From NCBI GenBank assembly GCA_934561115.1, contig CAKTFS010000002.1, positions 1 to 64,000 on the forward strand: a DNA stretch of 64,000 nucleotides, given 5' to 3'. This document shows, piece after piece, positions 37,704 through 46,796 of the stretch. A program made the translations under genes and the position numbers. The first letter of the stretch is position 1, and each line of letters opens with the position of its first letter. This DNA comes from an uncultured Faecalibacterium sp. Its GTDB lineage: Bacteria > Bacillota > Clostridia > Oscillospirales > Ruminococcaceae. The notes under the pieces were generated by a model, which worked only from the letters and a program-made list of their open reading frames with translations, did no database searches and was not told the DNA's origin.

Positions 37704-40508
37704 TTACACCCGCAGCTCTACGGTGGAGCCACCGGTGCGGGCCTTGTGCACCACCACCTGCCGGTCGATGCGGTCCTTGAGCGCCCCCACATGGGAGATG
37801 ATGCCCACCAGCCGGTCGCCCTCGGTCAGGCCGGAGAGCACCCGGATGGCAAGCTCCAGCGATTCCTCGTCCAGCGAACCGAAGCCCTCGTCCAGGAACA
37901 AAGTGTCCAGCCGGATGCCCCCGGCGCTGCTCTGCACCTCGTCCGAAAGGCCAAGCGCCAGCGCCAGCGAAGCCTTGAAGCTCTCGCCGCCGGAAAGGGT
38001 CTTTACGCTGCGGCGGGTGCCGTTGTAGTGGTCGATGACGCCAAGGTCCAGCCCGGACTGGCTGCGCTGGTTCTCCGCGCCGATGCGCTCCAGCTCGTAC
38101 TGCCCGGCGGTCATCTGCATCAGGCGGGTGTTGGCGTAGCGCAAAATGCGGTCCAGATAGTTCATCTGGATGTAGGCTTCCAGGCGGATCTTCTGCTTGC
38201 TGGTCAGGGTGCCGCCCGCCGTGGCAGCCAGCGCGCTGACCCACTGCCACCGGCTTTCCAGCGCCTGCCGCGCTGCGGCGGCCGCGCGATACTGCGCCGC
38301 CGTTTTGCGGTTGGGCAGCAATTGTGCCGAAAGCTGCTTTTCCCGGCTGCGCAGATCCTCCCGCGCGGCGGTCAGCGCGGTCTGCTGTGCGGTAAGCTCC
38401 TCGGCGCTGCGGGCGGGCAGCTCCTTTTGGGCGGCGGTCTGCTGAGTGCGCAGCGCTTCTACGGCGGCTTCGGCGGCGGCAACGGCCTGCTCGGCCTGTT
38501 TCAGGCGGCGCTGCGCCGTGTCCATGCCGGTGCGCAGGGTGCTGCGGTCGGCTTCCAGCTTGTCCAGCGCCGCCTGTGCGTCCGCGCGCCGGGGGTAGGG
38601 CAGGGCGGCGCGCCGCTCTGCAATCTGCCCTTCCAGCGCGTCTGCGCCGGCATTCTGGGCGGCGGCGCTGCGGTCAGCTTCGGCAGCGGCCTGTTCCAGC
38701 GCCGGGCGCTGGCGGGTCTTGTTTTGCCGGTCAGCTTCCAGCTGCGCCTTGCGGCGGCAGTCGGCCTCAGCCTGTCGGCACTGGGCGGCACAGTCTGCCT
38801 GTGCCGTCTGCAAAGCGGCGGTTTCCTCGGCCAGCACGTTGGTCATCAGGGCAAAGGTGAGGGGTACCGTGCCCTCCGGTGCGGTAAAGCGCTCCGGCAG
38901 CAGGGTCTCAGCATCCCGCCGGAGGGAGGTTTTTGCTTCGTTGGCAGCGGCAAGGGCGCTCTGGGCGACAGCGCTGGCAGTCTGTGCCTGCCGGTCAGCT
39001 GCGGCAACAGCCTGCCGTGCGGCTTCTACCTGCGCCTGCGTGGGCGCAGTATGGGGCAGCAGGGCGCGGGCGGGGTGATGGGTACTGCCGCACACCGGGC
39101 AGGGTGCGCCCTCGACAAGGTTCTCGGCCAGCAGCCCGGCCTGTGCGTCCAAGAATGCCCGTTCCAGCGTATTCTGCCGGGCGCGGGCGTCGTCCTGCGC
39201 GGCGGCAGCGGCGCGGTAGCTCTCCTGCGCCTTGTGGGTTGTCTTGGCCTGTCGCTGGCAGTCCGCAAGGCGCTGTTCCAGCTTTGCCAGTGCTTCGCCG
39301 CGCTGTGCCAGCTGGGCGCTGCGGGTTTGCAGGGTCAGCAGCTGGGTGTCTGCGTCTGCCAGCGCGGCAAGTTCGGTCTCAGCGGCGGTAAGGGCGGCGT
39401 TCAGGCTGTCCAGCTGGGTGCGCCGTTTTTGCGCCTGTGCCGCCGCCAGCCGGGCGGCGTCCCGCGCTTCGGTCTGCTGGCGGCAGAGGGCATCCAGCGC
39501 GTCATAGGCCGCAAGGGCGCTCTGCGCCTGCGTCACCTGCGCGGTCAGGGTGTCCAGCTGTGCAGCGTCCCCGGCGTGACGGGCGGCTTCGGCGCGGGCA
39601 GCGTCCAGTGCGGGCCTTGCGGCGGCAAGTTCTGCCTGCCGGGCGGTCAGCTGCTGCGCCAGCCGCTGCGCCTGTGCGGCAGCGCCCAGCTGCCGCTGCA
39701 CTGTGTCCAGCTGGGCTTCGGTGGTGTGCAGGGCGGTGCCGGCCTCTTCCAGCGCCGCCGCCTGCCGGGCGGTCAGGGCGTCCAGCAAAGCAAGCGCTGT
39801 TTCCGGCACGGTCTGGGCGCACAGGGCGCGCAGCGCCTCGGCGTCCGGATCCTCCGGGCTGAACTGCAGCCCGCCCAGCAGGCTGTCCAGCTTGGCGTTC
39901 TGGGCGGTGCGCTGCTGGTTCAGCGCGGCGGCTTCGGCCTGCAAACGCTCTTGCAGCTGGGCGTAGCGCTGGGTGCGGAACAGCTTGCGGAAGATGCGGC
40001 TGCGCTCCTCGGTAGAAGCATTGAGCAGCTTTGTGAACTGCCCCTGCGCAATGAGTACGATCTGGGAAAACTGGTTGTAGTCCAGCCCGATGATCTCCTG
40101 CACGGCGGCGGTCACGTCCTTGGCCTTGGTCACCGGAGGGCGGGTGTCCGGGTAGGTCAGGGTGGCATCCGCCTTTTCGGTGGTCATGCCCTCGCCCCGG
40201 GCTTTGGGACGCTGATACTCCGGGTTGCGGCGCACCGTGTAGCGCACACCGTGCACCTCAAATTCCAGCTCCACAAAGGTGGGGGTCTTGTCGTCTGCGT
40301 ACTTGCAGCGCAGCATGGAGCCCTCCCGGATGCCGCTGCTGGAATGATCGTACAGCGCGTAGGTGATGGCGTCAAAAAGGGTGGTCTTGCCCGCGCCGGT
40401 GTCGCCGGTAATGAGGTACAGCCCGCCTTTGCCCAGCTTTTCAAGGTCAAGGGTGATTTCGGCGGCATAGGGGCCAAAGGCCGAAAGGGTCAGTCGCAGC
40501 GGTCTCAT
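37704..40508 (-). CDS. sbcC: DNA double-strand-break repair ATPase SbcC
   Basis: A 934-aa SMC-like ATPase, the partner of SbcD in a complex that opens DNA hairpins and processes ends. The N-terminal Walker A is TGDTGAGKTTLFDAI; the C-terminal end has the signature KTLSGGESFKASLALALGL and Walker B LDTLFLDEGFGSLDEESL. The centre is an Ala/Gln-rich coiled coil with the zinc-hook CPVCGSTHH near residue 480. Its ATG overlaps the sbcD stop by 4 nt. Confidence 0.95.
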   Translation of the reverse strand: MRPLRLTLSAFGPYAAEITLDLEKLGKGGLYLITGDTGAGKTTLFDAITYALYDHSSSGIREGSMLRCKYADDKTPTFVELEFEVHGVRYTVRRNPEYQRPKARGEGMTTEKADATLTYPDTRPPVTKAKDVTAAVQEIIGLDYNQFSQIVLIAQGQFTKLLNASTEERSRIFRKLFRTQRYAQLQERLQAEAAALNQQRTAQNAKLDSLLGGLQFSPEDPDAEALRALCAQTVPETALALLDALTARQAAALEEAGTALHTTEAQLDTVQRQLGAAAQAQRLAQQLTARQAELAAARPALDAARAEAARHAGDAAQLDTLTAQVTQAQSALAAYDALDALCRQQTEARDAARLAAAQAQKRRTQLDSLNAALTAAETELAALADADTQLLTLQTRSAQLAQRGEALAKLEQRLADCQRQAKTTHKAQESYRAAAAAQDDARARQNTLERAFLDAQAGLLAENLVEGAPCPVCGSTHHPARALLPHTAPTQAQVEAARQAVAAADRQAQTASAVAQSALAAANEAKTSLRRDAETLLPERFTAPEGTVPLTFALMTNVLAEETAALQTAQADCAAQCRQAEADCRRKAQLEADRQNKTRQRPALEQAAAEADRSAAAQNAGADALEGQIAERRAALPYPRRADAQAALDKLEADRSTLRTGMDTAQRRLKQAEQAVAAAEAAVEALRTQQTAAQKELPARSAEELTAQQTALTAAREDLRSREKQLSAQLLPNRKTAAQYRAAAAARQALESRWQWVSALAATAGGTLTSKQKIRLEAYIQMNYLDRILRYANTRLMQMTAGQYELERIGAENQRSQSGLDLGVIDHYNGTRRSVKTLSGGESFKASLALALGLSDEVQSSAGGIRLDTLFLDEGFGSLDEESLELAIRVLSGLTEGDRLVGIISHVGALKDRIDRQVVVHKARTGGSTVELRV

Positions 40509-41647
40509 ACCGTGTCGCCCTCCTTCCAGATCTCCTCGATCAGCGCTTGGCAGAACGCCGTCTGCTCGGCGGTCAGGGGCTGGTTATTTTGCAGCTGGTA
40601 AAAGGCCGCCAGATGCTCCAGCGGGGAGATGCTCTCGGTGCGCTCCGGGGCGCTGATCTCCTGCTGCTGGCGGGTGCGCTGGTTATCGTAGTCCAGCTGC
40701 ATCAGGTTGGGGTAGATGACCCGCAGCCGCGCCAGCGCGTCCGGCACATCCTGCTCGTCGGTCAGGGTGATGTGCAGGTAATCGTCCACGGCGGTGCCCG
40801 CGTAGCAGCGGCGGTCGGTCAGTTCCATGTAGCTGCCCCGCAGCCCGCGCAGATCGTGCCGGGGGGTCAGGGGCGCGGTGGTGATGTGTACTTCGCCCTT
40901 TGCGCCCAGCTCCACAAAGGTAGCGCTTTTCTGCTGCCCCGCCTCCGAGAAGGAATATTTCAGCGGTGTGCCGCAGTAGCGCAAAGCCTCCCGCCCCACC
41001 TTCTGCGGGCTGTGCAGATGCCCCAGCGCCACATAGTCAAAGGCATCGAACAGGGCAGCGTCCACGCTGTCCACCCCGCCCACCGAGGGCTCCTCGCTCT
41101 CGCAGGCGGCAGCACCCGCCACAAACTGGTGCGCCACCAGCACACTGCGGTGGCCGGGGTCCGGGGTGCAGTGCCGCAGCACGCAGGCAAGGGCGTCGTT
41201 GTAGCTCTCAATAGGCTCGTCCGGCCAGACGTGCCGCACCATGGCGGGCTTTAAAAAGGGCAGTAAGTACACATCCACCGTGCCGTGGGCATCCTGCAGG
41301 GGGATGGGCTGCGGCGCGCCGGTGAACACCGGGCTGACGTAGACCCGGCTGTCGGCCAGCAGGGCAGAGCCGAAGGCTACCCGGTCGGCAGAATCGTGGT
41401 TGCCGCTGATGGCGAACACCGGCAGCTTCCGCGCTGCCAGCCGGGTCAAAAACCAGTCCAGCAGCCGCACTGCCTCGGCAGGGGGAACGGGCTTGTCGTA
41501 AAGGTCCCCGGCCAGCAGCACGCCGTCCACGGGGGTCTCATCCAGCAGGGCCAGAATTTGTTCCAGAATATACCGCTGATCCTCCAGCATGGAAAACTCG
41601 CACACCCGCTTGCCCAGATGCAGGTCGGACAAATGCAGAAAACGCAA
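40505..41647 (-). CDS. sbcD: Exonuclease subunit SbcD, TTG start
   Basis: A 380-aa calcineurin-like phosphoesterase, the nuclease of the SbcCD complex. Metal motifs are LSDLHLGK at the very start, LAGDLYDKP, SGNHDS and GHLHSPQ. The family N-terminus LRFLHLSDLH begins at a TTG codon (41647) with AGGCGG about 9 nt upstream; no ATG fits, so TTG is taken as start. A hairpin-clearing nuclease is of interest in a genome with so many perfect palindromes. Confidence 0.93.
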   Translation of the reverse strand: MRFLHLSDLHLGKRVCEFSMLEDQRYILEQILALLDETPVDGVLLAGDLYDKPVPPAEAVRLLDWFLTRLAARKLPVFAISGNHDSADRVAFGSALLADSRVYVSPVFTGAPQPIPLQDAHGTVDVYLLPFLKPAMVRHVWPDEPIESYNDALACVLRHCTPDPGHRSVLVAHQFVAGAAACESEEPSVGGVDSVDAALFDAFDYVALGHLHSPQKVGREALRYCGTPLKYSFSEAGQQKSATFVELGAKGEVHITTAPLTPRHDLRGLRGSYMELTDRRCYAGTAVDDYLHITLTDEQDVPDALARLRVIYPNLMQLDYDNQRTRQQQEISAPERTESISPLEHLAAFYQLQNNQPLTAEQTAFCQALIEEIWKEGDTV

Positions 41648-41780
41648 ACAGGAACACCGCCTTTCAAAAAAAACGCTTTGCCCTATTATAACGCAGCCGC
41701 CGCTGCGCGCGCAACCAAGGAGAACAGAAAAAACACCTGCAATGTCTGGAAACAATGCAGGTGCTCTTAGTTTTAGCGGG

Positions 41781-41918
41781 CTCGCCCTCTCAGTCAAATC
41801 CTATGGATTTGACAGCTCCCCCAAAGTGGGAGCCCTTGGCAGTCCACGCAAACTTCATCTCTTTGCCAAGGCCTCTCCCTTTGGGAGAGGTGTCACCGTA
41901 GGTGACGGAGAGGGCGAG
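41781..41918. repeat. MITE-like element with CCCTCTC ends, copy 2
   Basis: A 138-bp noncoding element bounded by CTCGCCCTCTCAGTCA (41781-41796) and TGACGGAGAGGGCGAG (41903-41918), 16-bp inverted ends with one mismatch. Inside are AGCTCCCCCAAAGTGGGAGCC-like and TTGGCA/TGCCAA hairpins and GGTGTCACC/GGTGAC pieces. It lies upstream of sbcD and downstream of the peptidoglycan-binding gene. Confidence 0.75.
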
Positions 41919-41951
41919 GACGCTGATCTTGTGAAGCATCCTTTGCAGCTA

Positions 41952-42422
41952 TCAGAACATCTTTTCCCAAGTGGCGCAGCCCACGCTGCCGTCTGCCGTC
42001 AGACCGTTGCGCCGCTGGAACCGCTGCACGGCGGCAGCGGTGGCTGCACCGTACCTGCCGTCATCCTTCAGCCGCTCGCCCAGAGAGTTGAGCTTCTGCT
42101 GCACCAGCCGTACCGTGCCGCCGGAGCAGCCGGTGCGCAGCGCGATGCCGGGGTAGGGCACCTTCAGCCCGTGCTTTGCGGTGTAGCGGGTGTAGAGCAC
42201 GTTCCATGTGTTCTGCCCCACCTTGCCGTCCATGTTCATCTTATTTTTCAGCTGGAACTCCTGCACGGCACGCTGGGTGCCGACGCCGAATTTGCCGTCC
42301 GCCTTCAGCGCATCGTACCATGTGCAGCTATCGCGTACGCCGTTGAGCCATGTCTGCACAAGCGCCACGTCCGGCCCGGAGGATCCGCGCTGGAGCAGGG
42401 AATAATAACCGGGAATCGCCAT
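41952..42422 (-). CDS. Peptidoglycan-binding protein with two PG_binding_1 domains
   Basis: A 156-aa protein made of two PG_binding_1 repeats. The first is LLQRGSSGPDVALVQTWLNG to GVGTQRAVQEFQ (about 8-65). The second is LRTGCSGGTVRLVQQKLNSL to GAATAAAVQRFQRRNGL (about 95-150). No catalytic domain or signal peptide is seen, though such proteins in Firmicutes often act at the cell wall or spore. A strong ribosome binding site precedes the ATG. It is 49 nt downstream of spoIIR in the same direction. Confidence 0.82.
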   Translation of the reverse strand: MAIPGYYSLLQRGSSGPDVALVQTWLNGVRDSCTWYDALKADGKFGVGTQRAVQEFQLKNKMNMDGKVGQNTWNVLYTRYTAKHGLKVPYPGIALRTGCSGGTVRLVQQKLNSLGERLKDDGRYGAATAAAVQRFQRRNGLTADGSVGCATWEKMF

Positions 42423-42471
42423 AGAGGGATCCCTCCTTTCCCTCCATGCTATGCTCCGGCGGGGTGCGGCG

Positions 42472-43107
42472 TCACCCCGCCAGCAGCACCGTCTGCCGCC
42501 GGGCGGTCAGCCGGTGTGCCCAGTCCACCAGCCGGAACCGCAGGATGTACTGCCCGCAGACAAGGTCATTCTCCGCAGGCAGAGCGTAGCCGCCCTGTGC
42601 AAAGCTGCACAGCCCCGGGTACAGCACACACCACCAGTTGCGCCCGCCGCCGCTGCCGATGTCGATGCGCACCGCATCGTACCGCCCGGCGGGCAGCTGA
42701 CCGGCGGGGTAGCGCCGGGCGGGGAAGTACATATTCACAAGGTACACCCGCACCGGGGCGCGGATGCCCTGCGCGGCCAGCGCCCGCTGTGCCGCCAGCT
42801 GGAACTGCAAAAGCTGCCCTGCCGCCCATGTCCGCGCCTCCGGTGCACTTTGCGCCGGGCATTGCTGCATCACGGCCAGCACCGCGTCCCGCACCCGGAG
42901 CTTGGCGCTCTGGTCGGCCACGGCATTGCTGGCGGCCCGGATGTGCAGCCGCAGGGTGTCGGCGCACAGCGCTGCCCCGGCATCCAACTGGGTGCGCCCC
43001 CAGCACAGCCCCTGCAAAGCGCCGCACAGCGCAAAGCCCGCCAGCAAGCTGGCGCACAGCAGCCGCATCTGCCGGACGGAAAGCGGTTTTGAAAACCAGC
43101 GAAGCAT
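42472..43107 (-). CDS. spoIIR: Stage II sporulation protein R
   Basis: A 211-aa exported protein. In spore formers SpoIIR is secreted from the forespore and triggers SpoIIGA to cut pro-sigma-E. An N-terminal membrane/signal segment (about 15-35) precedes the family core: LRLHIRAASNAVADQSAKLRVRDAVLAVM, VRVYLVNMYFPARRY and the hallmark GGGRNWWCVLYPGLC. The end lies in a hydrophobic-basic tail. Finding it in a presumed non-sporulating lineage is notable. Confidence 0.85.
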   Translation of the reverse strand: MLRWFSKPLSVRQMRLLCASLLAGFALCGALQGLCWGRTQLDAGAALCADTLRLHIRAASNAVADQSAKLRVRDAVLAVMQQCPAQSAPEARTWAAGQLLQFQLAAQRALAAQGIRAPVRVYLVNMYFPARRYPAGQLPAGRYDAVRIDIGSGGGRNWWCVLYPGLCSFAQGGYALPAENDLVCGQYILRFRLVDWAHRLTARRQTVLLAG

Positions 43108-43180
43108 AAAAAAGACCCCTCTTCTGGAAATGATAACCAGAGGATGGGTCTGCTGCGGTGGGATTATACAGAAAAATAAA

Positions 43181-43215
43181 CCCTCTCAGTCATTGCGCAG
43201 CAATGACTGAGAGGG
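43181..43215. repeat. Miniature CCCTCTC palindrome, copy 3, acting as terminator
   Basis: CCCTCTCAGTCATTGC (43181-43196) and GCAATGACTGAGAGGG (43200-43215) form a perfect 16-bp palindrome around GCA. The sequence matches the fused ends of copies 1 and 2, so it looks like an internally deleted element. It lies 5 nt after the stop of the leftward PFL gene; on that strand TTTATTTTTC follows, which makes it a good rho-independent terminator. Confidence 0.85.
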
Positions 43216-43220
43216 GATTC

Positions 43221-44588
43221 TTAGTTCTTCAAAGACTGCATGGGTGCGGGCAGGCGGCCGCCACGGTTGATGAACACCGAGGGGTCGTGGCTGTTCACCG
43301 GCATGATGGGACCATAGCCCAGCAAACCGCCGAAGTCCAGCACCTCACCGGCCTTGCGGCCGATGGCGGGGATGACGCGCACAGCGGTGGTCTTGCTGTT
43401 CACCATGCCAATGGCGGCCTCGTCCGCGATCAGGGCGCTGATGACGGCAGGGGTGGTGTCGCCGGGGATGATGACCATGTCGATGCCCACAGAGCAGACG
43501 GCGGTCATGGCTTCCAGCTTTTCAATGGTCAGGCAGCCGATCTCGGCAGCGTGGATCATACCGGCATCCTCGCTGACCGGGATAAAGGCACCGGACAGGC
43601 CGCCGACGTGGTTGGAGGCCATCACGCCGCCCTTCTTCACGGCATCGTTCAGCAGGGCAAGGCAGGCGGTGGTGCCGCAGCAGCCGCAGGTCTCCAGACC
43701 CATCTCTTCCAGAATGTTGGCCACGCTGTCGCCGATGGCCGGGGTGGGAGCCAGAGAAAGGTCGATGATACCGGCGGGCACGCCCAGTGCCTTGGAGGCA
43801 AGGTTTGCCACCAGCTGACCCACGCGGGTGATCTTGAAGGCGGTGCGCTTGACAAGCTCTGCCACCTCGTCGATGGGGGCATCCTTGGGCAGGCGTGCCA
43901 GCGCGGCGCGCACAGCGCCCGGGCCGGAAACGCCCACATGGATCTCGCAGTCCGGCTCGCCGGGGCCGTGGAAGGCACCGGCCATGAAGGGGTTATCCTC
44001 CGGTGCGTTGCAGAACACCACCAGCTTGGCAGCGCCGATGCACTGACGGTCGGCGGTCAGCTCACTGGCCTTCTTCACGGCCTCGCCCATCAGCTTGATG
44101 GCGTCCATGTTCAGACCGGCCTTGGTGGCGCCGATGTTCACCGAGCTGCACACGATGTCGGTCTCGGCCAGTGCGCGGGGGATGGACTCGATCAGGCGGC
44201 GGTCACCGGCAGAAAAGCCCTTGTGCACCAGTGCGCTGTAGCCGCCCACAAAGTTGACGCCCACCTTTTTGCCGGCGGCGTCCAGCGTCTTTGCAAAGTC
44301 CACGGGGTCTGCCTCCGGGCAGGCACCCAGCAGCATGGCAATGGGGGTGACGCTGATGCGCTTGTTGATGATGGGAATACCGTACTCGGCGCTGATGTGC
44401 TCCACGGTGGAGACAAGATTCGCAGCCTTGGTGGTGATCTTGTTATAGATGTTCTCGCAGGCCTTCTTGGGGTCCGGGTCGATGCAGTCCAGCAGGCTGA
44501 TGCCCATGGTCACGGTGCGCACGTCCAGATTATCCTGCGTGAACATCTCGATGGTTTCCAGGATATCCCCGGTGTTAAACATACTCAT
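43221..44588 (-). CDS. PFL family (UPF0210/DUF711) protein
   Basis: A 455-aa cytoplasmic protein of the UPF0210 family, distantly related to pyruvate formate-lyase-like folds. It is always encoded beside a small ACT protein, as here. It starts [32 protein letters not shown] and contains [15 protein letters not shown] and [21 protein letters not shown] segments near the end of the first half, then [16 protein letters not shown]. The reaction is unknown; ACT pairing suggests amino-acid control. Confidence 0.88.
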   Translation of the reverse strand: MSMFNTGDILETIEMFTQDNLDVRTVTMGISLLDCIDPDPKKACENIYNKITTKAANLVSTVEHISAEYGIPIINKRISVTPIAMLLGACPEADPVDFAKTLDAAGKKVGVNFVGGYSALVHKGFSAGDRRLIESIPRALAETDIVCSSVNIGATKAGLNMDAIKLMGEAVKKASELTADRQCIGAAKLVVFCNAPEDNPFMAGAFHGPGEPDCEIHVGVSGPGAVRAALARLPKDAPIDEVAELVKRTAFKITRVGQLVANLASKALGVPAGIIDLSLAPTPAIGDSVANILEEMGLETCGCCGTTACLALLNDAVKKGGVMASNHVGGLSGAFIPVSEDAGMIHAAEIGCLTIEKLEAMTAVCSVGIDMVIIPGDTTPAVISALIADEAAIGMVNSKTTAVRVIPAIGRKAGEVLDFGGLLGYGPIMPVNSHDPSVFINRGGRLPAPMQSLKN

Positions 44589-44612
44589 AGCGGTTGCGGG
44601 CTCCTTTCCGGC

Positions 44613-44882
44613 TCAGATGGTGTGCATGGCGTCAAAAACTTCCTGACGGGTCACGTTGATCTGCATCCCCATCTCGGCGGCAAGCGCATCGGTGCGCTTG
44701 TGCAGCTGGTCGTGGTCAACATTGCAGTTGGAAAGATCCACCAGCATGATCATGGCAAACATCCCCTGCAGGATGCTCTGGGTCACATCCTCGATATTGA
44801 CGTTCAGCTCGGTGCACAGACCGGCCACCTTTGCGACAACGCCCACGGTATCGTGTCCAATGACGGTAATGAAAGCTTTCAT
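44613..44882 (-). CDS. ACT domain protein (UPF0237)
   Basis: An 89-aa single ACT domain. It begins MKAFITVIGHDTVGVVAKVAG and continues with LNVNIEDVTQSILQGMFAMIMLVDL, the pattern of UPF0237. ACT domains bind amino acids and form dimers. The ATG at 44882 has GAGGGTGG upstream; the longer frame is not conserved. It precedes the PFL gene by 24 nt and is likely its regulatory partner. Confidence 0.9.
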   Translation of the reverse strand: MKAFITVIGHDTVGVVAKVAGLCTELNVNIEDVTQSILQGMFAMIMLVDLSNCNVDHDQLHKRTDALAAEMGMQINVTRQEVFDAMHTI

Positions 44883-45039
44883 GGTTTCCACCCTCGTTTT
44901 CCTTATAGTGATTGGTGCCGCCAAAGACCCGGCACACGCTTACCCTTCCAGTATAGCAGATTTAGCAAATTTTGAACACACTTTTTGTAAAAAAGAGCAG
45001 AATACAGGGGTAAAAGACATTCTATATAAAAATCAAGTG

Positions 45040-45065
45040 CAATCTGCCGGGGCTTGTGCTATACT
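45040..45065 (+). promoter_or_regulatory. Extended -10 promoter of the Lrp/aminotransferase/ispE operon
   Basis: TGC followed by TATACT (45057-45065), with no strong -35 at 17 nt. The surrounding 240-nt divergent gap (44883-45120) is AT-rich and shows no gene. The regulator may bind here and control itself, as Lrp proteins often do. Confidence 0.5.
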
Positions 45066-45120
45066 TATACATAATTTCCTGCGGATTTCCGTGTAGAGGG
45101 TTGATAAGGAGTATATGACA

Positions 45121-45600
45121 ATGGAACAGCTTTTAAAGATTCTGGAAAACAACGCCCGGCTGCCCGTGGAGGACATTGCCACCATGCTGAACAAATCCCC
45201 CGCCGAGGTGGCGGCGATGATGGACCTTGCCCGGGCGCAGGGCATCATCAAGGGCTACAAGACCCTTGTGGACTGGGAAAAGGCCAAGGTGAACCGCGTG
45301 GAGGCGGTTATTGAGCTGAACGTCAGCCCCAAAAAGAGCCGCGGCTTTGACGAGATCGCAGCCACCATTGCCGCCTTTGACGAGGTGGAGAGCGTGCTGC
45401 TGATGAGCGGCGGGTACGACCTGCAGCTGGTGATCAAGGGGCAGACCTTCCAGGAGATCGCTCTGTTTGTGGCAAAGCGGCTGTCGCCGCTGGACGATGT
45501 GCTGTCCACCGCCACCCATTTTGTGCTGCGCACCTACAAAAAAGAGGGGCGGCTGTATCAGGATGAAGAAATTGATGAAAGAGAGTGCACGGTGCTGTGA
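45121..45600 (+). CDS. Lrp/AsnC family transcriptional regulator
   Basis: A 159-aa regulator. Residues 1-55 form a helix-turn-helix (LLKILENNARLPVEDIATMLNKSPAEVAAMMD), and residues 65-150 the AsnC/RAM effector domain (NRVEAVIELNVSPKKSRGFDEIA, VESVLLMSGGYDLQLVIKG). AAGGAG is 9 nt before the ATG at 45121; an ATG at 45115 is only 3 nt away from it. The stop overlaps the start of the aminotransferase (TGATG), so the two form a coupled pair. Confidence 0.9.
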   Translation: MEQLLKILENNARLPVEDIATMLNKSPAEVAAMMDLARAQGIIKGYKTLVDWEKAKVNRVEAVIELNVSPKKSRGFDEIAATIAAFDEVESVLLMSGGYDLQLVIKGQTFQEIALFVAKRLSPLDDVLSTATHFVLRTYKKEGRLYQDEEIDERECTVL

Positions 45601-46784
45601 TGGATTATGATAAACTGATCGCGCCTGCCGCCAAGGCCATGCGCCCCTCCGGCATCCGCAAATTTTTCGATCTGGCCGCCGAAATGCCCGAGTGCATCAG
45701 CCTTGGCGTGGGCGAGCCGGACTTCAAGACCCCGTGGGCTGTGCGCGAGGCCGGCATCGACAGCCTTGAGCATGGCCGTACCCGCTATACCTCCAACGCA
45801 GGCCTGAAGGAGCTGCGCGCCGAGATCAGCCGGTATCTGGAGCGGCGCATGAACCTGCGCTACGACCCTATGCGGCAGATCCTTGTGACCGTGGGCGGCA
45901 GCGAAGCCATTGATATGTGCATCCGCACGCTGGTCCAGCCCGGGGACGAGGTGATCATCCCGGAGCCCTGCTTTGTGTGCTACGAGCCCATCACCACCCT
46001 GTCCGGCGGCGTGCCGGTGCACGTTGCCTGCCGTCAGGAGGACGAGTTCCGTCTGCGTGCCGATGCGCTGAAGGCCGCCATCACCCCCAAGACCAAGCTG
46101 GTCATCATGCCCTTTCCCAACAACCCCACCGGTGCGGTGATGGAGCGGGAAGATCTGGAAGCCGTGGCCGAGGTGCTGCGCGGCACCGACATCATGGTGC
46201 TGTCGGATGAGATCTACGCCGAGCTGAACTACGGTCTGCGGCCGCACGTTTCCATTGCGACCCTGCCCGGCATGGCAGAGCGCACCATCGTGGTGAACGG
46301 CTTTTCCAAGAGCTATGCCATGACCGGCTGGCGGCTGGGCTACGCCTGCGGCCCGGAGGCAGTCATTAAGATCATGACCAAGATTCACCAGAGCGCCATC
46401 ATGAGTGCCCCCACCACCAGCCAGTATGCCGCCATCACCGCCCTGAAGGAGTGCGATGGCGAGATCGACCGGATGCGGGACGAGTACAATATGCGCCGCC
46501 GCCTGGTGGTGCGCAGCTTCAACGACATGGGTCTGACCTGTTTTGAGCCCCGGGGCGCCTTCTACGCCTTCCCCTGCATCAAGAGCACCGGTATGAGCAG
46601 TCAGGAGTTCTGCACGAAGTTGCTGGAGCAAAAGCACGTTGCCATTATCCCCGGCGATGCCTTTGGCGCTTCCGGCGATGGCTACTGCCGCGTCTCCTAC
46701 GCGTACAGCGTGGAGCACCTGACCGAGGCGCTGAAGCGCATCCGGGAGTTTTTGGTGGAAAACAACATCTATCACGGCAACTGA
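45600..46784 (+). CDS. PLP-dependent aminotransferase, class I/II
   Basis: A 394-aa fold-type I aminotransferase of the AspB/aromatic-like group. It has the start ISLGVGEPDFKTP, the substrate arm GRTRYTSNAG, FPNNPTGAV, the PLP-binding LSDEIYAEL, and the Schiff-base Lys in VNGFSKSYAMTGWRLGY. It is coupled to the Lrp regulator upstream, which suggests control by its amino-acid substrate or product. The exact amino acid is not readable from sequence. Confidence 0.9.
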   Translation: MDYDKLIAPAAKAMRPSGIRKFFDLAAEMPECISLGVGEPDFKTPWAVREAGIDSLEHGRTRYTSNAGLKELRAEISRYLERRMNLRYDPMRQILVTVGGSEAIDMCIRTLVQPGDEVIIPEPCFVCYEPITTLSGGVPVHVACRQEDEFRLRADALKAAITPKTKLVIMPFPNNPTGAVMEREDLEAVAEVLRGTDIMVLSDEIYAELNYGLRPHVSIATLPGMAERTIVVNGFSKSYAMTGWRLGYACGPEAVIKIMTKIHQSAIMSAPTTSQYAAITALKECDGEIDRMRDEYNMRRRLVVRSFNDMGLTCFEPRGAFYAFPCIKSTGMSSQEFCTKLLEQKHVAIIPGDAFGASGDGYCRVSYAYSVEHLTEALKRIREFLVENNIYHGN

Positions 46785-46796
46785 GGAGGAACACAG

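Noticed and set aside
37341..40601. 1086-aa open frame on the plus strand opposite sbcC
   Set aside because: It is fully antisense to sbcC, has no family motif and arises from the high-GC codon pattern; sbcC has all SMC motifs.
42415..42435. GAGGGATCCCTC palindrome at the start of the peptidoglycan-binding gene
   Set aside because: It has no loop and so cannot form a hairpin that hides the ribosome binding site; probably chance.
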